Assembly (NCBI GenBank): GCA_046313675.1
Contig: JBKBXU010000144.1
Location: forward strand, 1 to 11,252
Source: JBKBXU01 sp046313675
GTDB lineage: Bacteria; Bacteroidota; Bacteroidia; Cytophagales; Cytophagaceae
DNA: 11,252 nt
Direction of reading: 5' to 3'
Part shown: positions 6,730 through 11,252 of the stretch, piece by piece
Layout: every line of letters starts with the position of its first letter
Numbering within the stretch: position 1 is the stretch's first letter
Translations under genes and position numbers: made by a program
Notes under the pieces: generated by a model
The model's input: only the letters and a program-made list of their open reading frames with translations
Databases searched by the model: none
What the model was told of the DNA's origin: nothing

Positions 6730-7737
6730 ATGAAAATTCTGGTAACCGGCGCAAGTGGACTTTTGGGTGGACATGTTACACGGCAATTGTATGAAGAAGG
6801 ACATACCATTCGCTTGTTCCTACGAAAAACTTCCGGGTTAAAAGGCCTTGAAGGGTACTATCATGAAGTAGTTTATGGATGCCTGGAAGACTGCGAAGAT
6901 GTCTTTAAGGCCGTAGAAGGTTGCGATGCGGTCATACATTCAGCATCTGTTACAGGGACAGCCAATACCAGCTTATCCTATTATGAACCGGCCAATGTTC
7001 ATGGGACTAAACATATTGTTGATGCTGTGCTTGCATATAATGTAGAAAAACTGGTATATGTAAGTACGGCAAATTGTCTTGGACCCGGTTGCAAGGACAA
7101 TCCCGGAACGGAGCGATCTTTGCCTTGCCATTTTGATCTTAAATCCGGATATATTGACAGCAAATACATTGCCCAGCAATATGTAATGAAACAAGTTGCT
7201 GATAAAAACCTTCAGGCGGTTGTTGTTAATCCCACATTTATAATAGGTACACATGATTACAAGCCAAGTTCCGGTCAGATGATCCTGCACGGATTAAAGA
7301 AAATACAGCTTTTCCCATCAGGAGGTAAGAATTTTGTACCTGCCATAGATGCAGCAAGAGGCGTTATATTGGCGCTTTATAAGGGTAAAGTGGGCGAGTG
7401 CTATTTATTGGCAGGAGAAAATTTTACCTACAAAGAATTTTTTGATATGCTTAATAACATAAGCGGAAATAAACCTCTTCAAATTAGACTTCCTAAACCT
7501 CTGTTTAATTTTATGGGATTATTGGGAACGATGGCAGGTAAACTTCTTGGAAAGCATTTTTCATTGAATTATTGCAATACCCGGGTGCTGAGTCTGGAAA
7601 ATTACTATTCTGGTAGTAAAGCAAGAGAACAACTGGGTTTAAAGTGCACATCTGTCGAAAATGCCATAAAAGAAACCGTGGAATGGTTTGCTGCACAGAA
7701 CAGCCCTGAACCTGAAGTAATAAATACTACTAAATGA
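6730..7737 (+). CDS. NAD(P)-dependent epimerase/reductase, extended SDR family
   Basis: A 335-residue cytoplasmic oxidoreductase of the extended short-chain dehydrogenase family. The Rossmann start is MKILVTGASGLLGGHVTRQL, with the TGxxGxxG dinucleotide-binding motif at 6-13. Strand 4 reads VIHSASVTG (69-76). The catalytic Ser/Thr region is VSTAN (111-115), and the YxxxK pair is Tyr141-Lys145 in GYIDSKYIAQQ. The substrate-side half includes VVNPTFIIGTHDYKPS (165-180), which is typical of dihydroflavonol-reductase, 3-beta-HSD and hopanoid-associated epimerase relatives. Arg28, Arg32 and Lys33 after strand 2 hint at NADPH preference, but this is uncertain. It follows the 83-residue gene by five bases and probably shares its transcript. 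The substrate cannot be told from sequence. The gene ends 29 bases before the convergent CstA gene. Confidence 0.87.
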   Translation: MKILVTGASGLLGGHVTRQLYEEGHTIRLFLRKTSGLKGLEGYYHEVVYGCLEDCEDVFKAVEGCDAVIHSASVTGTANTSLSYYEPANVHGTKHIVDAVLAYNVEKLVYVSTANCLGPGCKDNPGTERSLPCHFDLKSGYIDSKYIAQQYVMKQVADKNLQAVVVNPTFIIGTHDYKPSSGQMILHGLKKIQLFPSGGKNFVPAIDAARGVILALYKGKVGECYLLAGENFTYKEFFDMLNNISGNKPLQIRLPKPLFNFMGLLGTMAGKLLGKHFSLNYCNTRVLSLENYYSGSKAREQLGLKCTSVENAIKETVEWFAAQNSPEPEVINTTK

Positions 7738-7766
7738 TTTACATTCCCAAGAGAAGTATTCAAAAA

Positions 7767-9416
7767 TTACTCCACATTACTGATACTTGGTTCTTCAATG
7801 CTTTTTAGCTCATTGCTCAGGCTCTTTTTAGCCAATAAAATCAATACTATGGATAGGATAAATAGTATAGCTGCAATGGCAGATAATACATAAACTCCTT
7901 TATTAAAATTAGAAATGGCAAATAATAGGAGGGAGCTGAGGGTGACGGCAAACATAAAGAACATAGGGATTAAGACAAAAACTGCTTTACGTTTAGTTTT
8001 AATGAGCCAGACAGCAATCGTTAGCAATGCCAGGGCTGCCAGCAATTGGTTTGCCGAACCGAATATTGGCCATAAGGTGCTGAACTCCCCGGAAAAGAGC
8101 AATGACACAGAAAAAACGATAACCAGGAAAGTAGCAAGATATCGGTTGCCTGATAAGATCTTCCCGGATTTAGATTTCGTATCTTCAAAAAATTCCTGAA
8201 AGGTAAACCTCGACAATCGGGTACAGGTGTCGAGTGTGGTAAGTGCAAAGGCTGAAATGGTGAGGGCTACAAAGGTAATTGCCAGATCCGGATTTATTCC
8301 GGTGGATGAAATAACTCCTCCCAGTCCATTGGAAAACATGCTTACCGGTCCTGATACTGCTACCTGGTTAATATATTCTGCCCGACTGATTATAATGACA
8401 GTTCCAATGGAAATGATTGCCAGAAAGGATTCAATGAGCATACCCCCAAAACCTACTACTTTTGCATCCTTTTCCTTATTTAATTGCTTGGACGTTGTGC
8501 CGGAAGCTACCAGGGAGTGAAACCCGCTAATGGCACCACAGGCAACAGTAACAAAAAGTACAGGAAATAAATACCCAAGGTTTTCTGTAGAAAGCTGAAC
8601 CTGATTGTCCATTACTATTTCCGGATTAGCAATAAATACCCCTACGACAGCCATAATCATTAGGCCATATAGAAGAAAGCTGCTTAGATAATCCCTTGGT
8701 TGCAGAAGAAATGAAACCGGTGTGACTGATGCAAAAAAGCCATAAGCCATTAAAACCGCAATCCAGACAGGGTAGGATAGGGCAAAAGGAAATTGCACGC
8801 CCACATATACAAAGAGGTACATTAGGCCAACTCCAACAATAGAAGTAATCAGAAAAGCTGATTTTTTATTTTTTAACAAGCGATTGGTCATTCCGAACAG
8901 TATGGCAAGGGCTATAAATAGAATAGAAGAACTAGCCACTCCCGGGTTGTTGACAAATGTTTTGGCTATTATATCAGCAAACACTGCGATCACCAAAATC
9001 AGGGTAGAAAAGCTGAAAATCAGAAACAGTTGTTTGCCATTCTGGCCAATATGTTTTTGTATAATGGTACCTATTGATTTTCCATCATGGCGCATAGATG
9101 CCACCATACTTCCCAAATCATGAACAGCGCCAAAAAATATTCCACCCACTAAGATCCAGATCACTGCGGGTATCCATCCAAAGCTGACAGCTATAATCGG
9201 CCCAATGATCGGCCCGGCACCGGCAATGGAGGAAAAATGATGGCCAAGAACTACAAAGGGTTTACTTGGAATATAATCGACTCCATCTTCATGGGTGTGG
9301 GCTGGGGTAATATTCTTATTGCTGACACGAAACATTTGACTTACAAATTTGCCATAGGTGAAATAGGCGGCCAAAAGTATTATGCCTGAAATCAGAAGTA
9401 AGAATACAAGGCTCAT
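7767..9416 (-). CDS. cstA: CstA-family carbon-starvation/peptide transporter
   Basis: A 549-residue integral membrane protein with roughly 14-16 hydrophobic segments, matching the CstA family. Characteristic stretches are GHHFSSIAGAGPIIGPIIA (58-76), GAVHDLGSMVASMRHDGKSI (96-115), CGAISGFHSLVASGTTSKQL (293-312), TTLDTCTRLSRF (393-404) and LWPIFGSANQLLAALALL (448-465). It is shorter than E. coli CstA (about 700 residues); this compact form is common outside the Enterobacteria. Family members take up peptides, and in some bacteria pyruvate, with induction under starvation; which substrate applies here is not visible. The start ATG at 9414-9416 opens directly into the first transmembrane segment. 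It is divergent from the metE leader and convergent with the SDR gene. A weak -7-like TACGTTTT lies on the minus strand at 9434-9441. Confidence 0.9.
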   Translation of the reverse strand: MSLVFLLLISGIILLAAYFTYGKFVSQMFRVSNKNITPAHTHEDGVDYIPSKPFVVLGHHFSSIAGAGPIIGPIIAVSFGWIPAVIWILVGGIFFGAVHDLGSMVASMRHDGKSIGTIIQKHIGQNGKQLFLIFSFSTLILVIAVFADIIAKTFVNNPGVASSSILFIALAILFGMTNRLLKNKKSAFLITSIVGVGLMYLFVYVGVQFPFALSYPVWIAVLMAYGFFASVTPVSFLLQPRDYLSSFLLYGLMIMAVVGVFIANPEIVMDNQVQLSTENLGYLFPVLFVTVACGAISGFHSLVASGTTSKQLNKEKDAKVVGFGGMLIESFLAIISIGTVIIISRAEYINQVAVSGPVSMFSNGLGGVISSTGINPDLAITFVALTISAFALTTLDTCTRLSRFTFQEFFEDTKSKSGKILSGNRYLATFLVIVFSVSLLFSGEFSTLWPIFGSANQLLAALALLTIAVWLIKTKRKAVFVLIPMFFMFAVTLSSLLLFAISNFNKGVYVLSAIAAILFILSIVLILLAKKSLSNELKSIEEPSISNVE

Positions 9417-9493
9417 AAATTCATTTATAGAATAAAACGTAAGATAGTGTCATTTAATGAGTTTTTTATAAAAAAATTAATTGTCTGTACAAA

Positions 9494-9505
9494 AAAACAT
9501 GTTTT
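9494..9505. promoter_or_regulatory. 12-bp perfect palindrome AAAACATGTTTT
   Basis: A perfect 12-bp palindrome in the intergenic region between the divergent cstA and metE units. Its right arm supplies the T-rich -33 region of the predicted metE promoter, so a dimeric regulator could act here. AT-rich palindromes of this size arise easily by chance, and no second copy was noticed. Confidence 0.25.
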
Positions 9506-9531
9506 CCGTAAATTAATTCTTCCTATATTTG
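9502..9531 (+). promoter_or_regulatory. Predicted promoter of the metE riboswitch transcript
   Basis: TATATTTG at 9524-9531 is an exact Bacteroidota -7 element. TTTT at 9502-9505 lies 18 bases upstream as a degenerate -33 element. Initiation near 9538 would put the RNA 5' end immediately ahead of the riboswitch (first paired base 9554, or 9542 if the alternative 5' hairpin forms). The spacing supports the assignment. Confidence 0.6.
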
Positions 9532-9553
9532 ACCCAACAACGCAATAAAGCCG

Positions 9554-9730
9554 CTATTGCAGGTTCGTAATTTTTCGAAATTATGATTAAAAGGGAATCC
9601 CGTTAAAATCGGGGGCTGTACCCGCAACTGTATGTATCATACCACACTCTTGTGTAATTATGCCACTGTTCTGCTCATCAGAATGGGAAGGCACACCAGA
9701 GGATACAAGCCAGGAGACCTGCCGCAATAG
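9554..9730 (+). ncRNA. Cobalamin (B12) riboswitch controlling metE
   Basis: A cis-acting RNA aptamer for adenosyl- or methylcobalamin. The P1 stem is CTATTGC (9554-9560) with GCAATAG (9724-9730), continued by AGGT (9561-9564) with ACCT (9717-9720). The conserved core is present in order: GGGAATCCCG at 9593-9602, GGGGCTGTACCCGCAACTG at 9612-9630, GCCACTG at 9662-9668, GGGAAGGC at 9685-9692, and the B12 box AAGCCAGGAGACCTGCC at 9707-9723. A small peripheral stem, TTCTG/CAGAA, lies at 9669-9683. The class matches those that repress metE when B12 is plentiful, because the B12-dependent MetH then suffices. The downstream gene here is metE, in agreement. The aptamer is read directly from conserved blocks; the direction of control follows known examples. 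Confidence 0.95.
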
Positions 9731-9891
9731 TTCTTTAGCGATGCTTCCGGGAAAAATGAAGCTAAGCTGAAAGGTACATTGACTTTGCACCATTATATCA
9801 GGCGCCGGGTATAGTATGTGTAAAGGCTTCCCTTTTAGTTTGGTTAAACATGCCCATTTTAACAAATGTTTAACTAAAACAAAACAAAATC
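9731..9891 (+). promoter_or_regulatory. Riboswitch expression platform with pre-start hairpin
   Basis: This 161-base leader between the aptamer and the metE start codon has no credible gene. Its strongest structure is a 13-bp stem at 9839-9851 with 9866-9878, including GTTAAACAT (9843-9851) with ATGTTTAAC (9866-9874) and one G-U pair. The loop is 14 bases, and the stem ends 13 bases before the ATG. A smaller GCTTC/GAAGC stem lies at 9743-9762. No T-run follows the large stem, so control of translation initiation is more likely than an intrinsic terminator. No Shine-Dalgarno is evident; the bases before the ATG are A-rich (TAAAACAAAACAAAATC), a favourable unstructured context in Bacteroidota. 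Confidence 0.5.
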
Positions 9892-11252
9892 ATGTTAACA
9901 CACAATCTTGGTTATCCCAGAATTGGAAGCCAGAGAGAATTAAAAAAGGCCTGTGAGCTTTACTGGTCCGGAAAAGATAGTCAATCCAATTTACTCCAGG
10001 TGGGTAAGAATATCAGAACGGAAAATTGGCTTCTTCAGAAAAAAGCAGGACTTGACCTGGTTCCCTGTAATGATTTCTCCTTCTATGATCAGGTATTAGA
10101 CATGTCTCTGACATTAAATGCCATTCCGCAAAGGTATCATGATGTTATGCATAATAAGTCCAATACAGAACTGGATTTATTATTTGCTATGGCAAGAGGC
10201 TATCAGAAGGATGGTCTTGATATTATTGCCATGGAAATGACCAAATGGTTTGATACGAATTATCATTACATCGTTCCCGAATTTTATAAAAATCAGCAAT
10301 TCAGTTTTTTCTCCAAAAAGGTTCTCCAGGAATTTTATGAAGCGAAAGAACTAGGCCTGAATGCAAAGCCGGTTTTAATAGGGCCTGTTTCATACTTGCT
10401 TTTGGGTAAAGAAAAGGAAGAAGGTTTTCACCGAATCGAGTTAATTGATAGGTTACTTCCTGTGTACATCGAAATTCTCGATAAACTTCAGGAATATGGC
10501 GTGCAATGGGTACAATTTGATGAGCCGTTTTTGGTCATGAATTTGTCTCAGGAAGAAAAGAAAGCATATCACCTGGCATACAATCAGCTTAGGAGAAAAT
10601 TTCCCTACCTCAACATCATGGTGGCAACTTATTTTGAATGCACAGGTGATAATCTTGATGTAGCAATGGATTTGCCTTTGGATGCTTTACATGTTGACTT
10701 AGTGAGATGCCCTTCACAATTAGATGACATACTGGAAAGTAAATTTGTTTCATCCAAAACCCGCTTGTCATTAGGCTTGGTGGATGGAAGAAATATCTGG
10801 AAAAATGACTTTAAGAAATCATTGGACTTTATAGATAAAGCCAAGGAAAAGCTTGGTGATGAACGTATAATGATTGCTCCATCCAGTTCACTATTGCATT
10901 CTCCATGTGATTTGGAAAAAGAGACCAATGACAAAGTTCTGTCCAAAGAGATAAAAAACTGGCTGGCCTTCGCCAAACAGAAGGTGGAGGAAGTTGTTAC
11001 CCTTAACAAAATAAGTAGCCTCGAGAGTGAAAGGGAAAAAGAGTATGTTTTAAAAGAAAATCAAGATGCTATTGAAGACCGGAGAAACTCTGTTCTTATA
11101 CATAAAAAGCATGTCAAAGACCGGGTTGCTTCCATTGAAGATCAGGATACCAGGAGGAAAAGCAGGTTTTCTGAAAGGCAGGAAAAGCAATCAAAAATAC
11201 TAAATCTACCACTTTTTCCTTCTACTACCATAGGCTCTTTCCCTCAAACAGA
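9892..11252 (+). CDS. metE: Cobalamin-independent methionine synthase MetE, 5' part (cut by window end)
   Basis: MetE transfers a methyl group from 5-methyltetrahydropteroyl-triglutamate to homocysteine, the last step of methionine synthesis. The frame is open for 453 codons to the window edge, about 60% of the usual 750-770 residues. The start is diagnostic: MLTHNLGYPRIGSQRELKKA matches the family N-terminus. Further family stretches are MTKWFDTNYHYIVPE (116-130), KPVLIGPVSYLLLGK (159-173), VQWVQFDEPFL (204-214) and LGLVDGRNIWKND (294-306). The charged linker (about 370-440) leads to TTIGSFPQT (445-453), which opens the C-terminal catalytic barrel. The zinc ligands (His, Cys, Glu, Cys of the barrel) lie beyond the window, so activity cannot be confirmed. 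It is preceded by a cobalamin riboswitch, so expression should fall when B12 is available. Confidence 0.96.
   Translation, partial: MLTHNLGYPRIGSQRELKKACELYWSGKDSQSNLLQVGKNIRTENWLLQKKAGLDLVPCNDFSFYDQVLDMSLTLNAIPQRYHDVMHNKSNTELDLLFAMARGYQKDGLDIIAMEMTKWFDTNYHYIVPEFYKNQQFSFFSKKVLQEFYEAKELGLNAKPVLIGPVSYLLLGKEKEEGFHRIELIDRLLPVYIEILDKLQEYGVQWVQFDEPFLVMNLSQEEKKAYHLAYNQLRRKFPYLNIMVATYFECTGDNLDVAMDLPLDALHVDLVRCPSQLDDILESKFVSSKTRLSLGLVDGRNIWKNDFKKSLDFIDKAKEKLGDERIMIAPSSSLLHSPCDLEKETNDKVLSKEIKNWLAFAKQKVEEVVTLNKISSLESEREKEYVLKENQDAIEDRRNSVLIHKKHVKDRVASIEDQDTRRKSRFSERQEKQSKILNLPLFPSTTIGSFPQT

Noticed and set aside
7723..7760. Possible bidirectional terminator between the SDR and cstA genes (AATACT/AGTATT)
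   Set aside because: Six AT-rich pairs with a 26-base loop, partly inside the SDR coding sequence; too weak to call.
9587..9865. 92-codon minus-strand frame
   Set aside because: It lies antisense to the cobalamin riboswitch and is explained by conserved RNA sequence rather than coding.
9816..9953. Short upstream frame beginning at an ATG in the metE leader and overlapping metE, and a 7-codon frame at 9850-9873 inside the hairpin
   Set aside because: No ribosome-binding context and no conserved composition. A leader peptide is possible but cannot be supported, and the riboswitch already explains the regulation.
10629..11009. 126-codon minus-strand frame inside metE
   Set aside because: Antisense shadow of a strongly recognisable MetE coding sequence.
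11000..11212. Highly charged segment in MetE that looked like an unusual coiled coil
   Set aside because: A charged interdomain linker at this position, just before TTIGSFPQT, is normal for MetE.

Overview
The window most likely comes from a member of the Bacteroidota (Cytophagia/Flavobacteriia-like). This rests on three things: exact or near matches to the phylum's TAnnTTTG -7 promoter element, weak or absent Shine-Dalgarno sequences before most genes, and family choices such as a lipoprotein adaptor, a TolC-type protein and a GbsR/MarR-type regulator in one cluster. The species cannot be named from the sequence. All genes look intact except the last, which is cut by the window edge. No tRNA, rRNA, CRISPR array, transposase or integrase was seen.

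Layout. Positions 1-150 hold a long imperfect hairpin and no supportable gene. A small TerB-like gene lies on the minus strand (151-597). Divergent to it, on the plus strand, is a probable tripartite efflux cluster (794-5703): GbsR/MarR-type regulator, TolC-type outer-membrane channel, lipoprotein membrane-fusion adaptor, MacB/LolC-type permease and ABC ATPase. The last four are tightly spaced and look like one transcript. An 18-bp palindrome of the form GTTCT-N8-AGAAC occurs both before the regulator and before the TolC gene, which suggests that the regulator controls itself and the pump. A 13-bp GC-rich hairpin follows the ATPase gene.

A second plus-strand unit (5872-7737) follows its own TATATTTG promoter. 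It encodes a secreted, probably beta-barrel protein, an 83-residue protein of unknown function, and an NAD(P)-dependent extended-SDR epimerase/reductase. A CstA-family transporter (7767-9416, minus strand) converges on it.

The right end (9417-11252) is a complete B12-dependent control region. It contains a TATATTTG promoter, a cobalamin riboswitch with a clear B12 box, a hairpin just ahead of the start codon, and metE (cobalamin-independent methionine synthase, 5' 60% only). By analogy with known metE riboswitches, B12 should shut off metE, which implies that the cell also has a B12-dependent MetH elsewhere and can obtain B12.

No radically new system is evident. The best leads are the twin operators of the efflux cluster, the layered RNA structure in the metE leader, the uncharacterised barrel/83-aa/SDR unit, and the long hairpin at the left edge.
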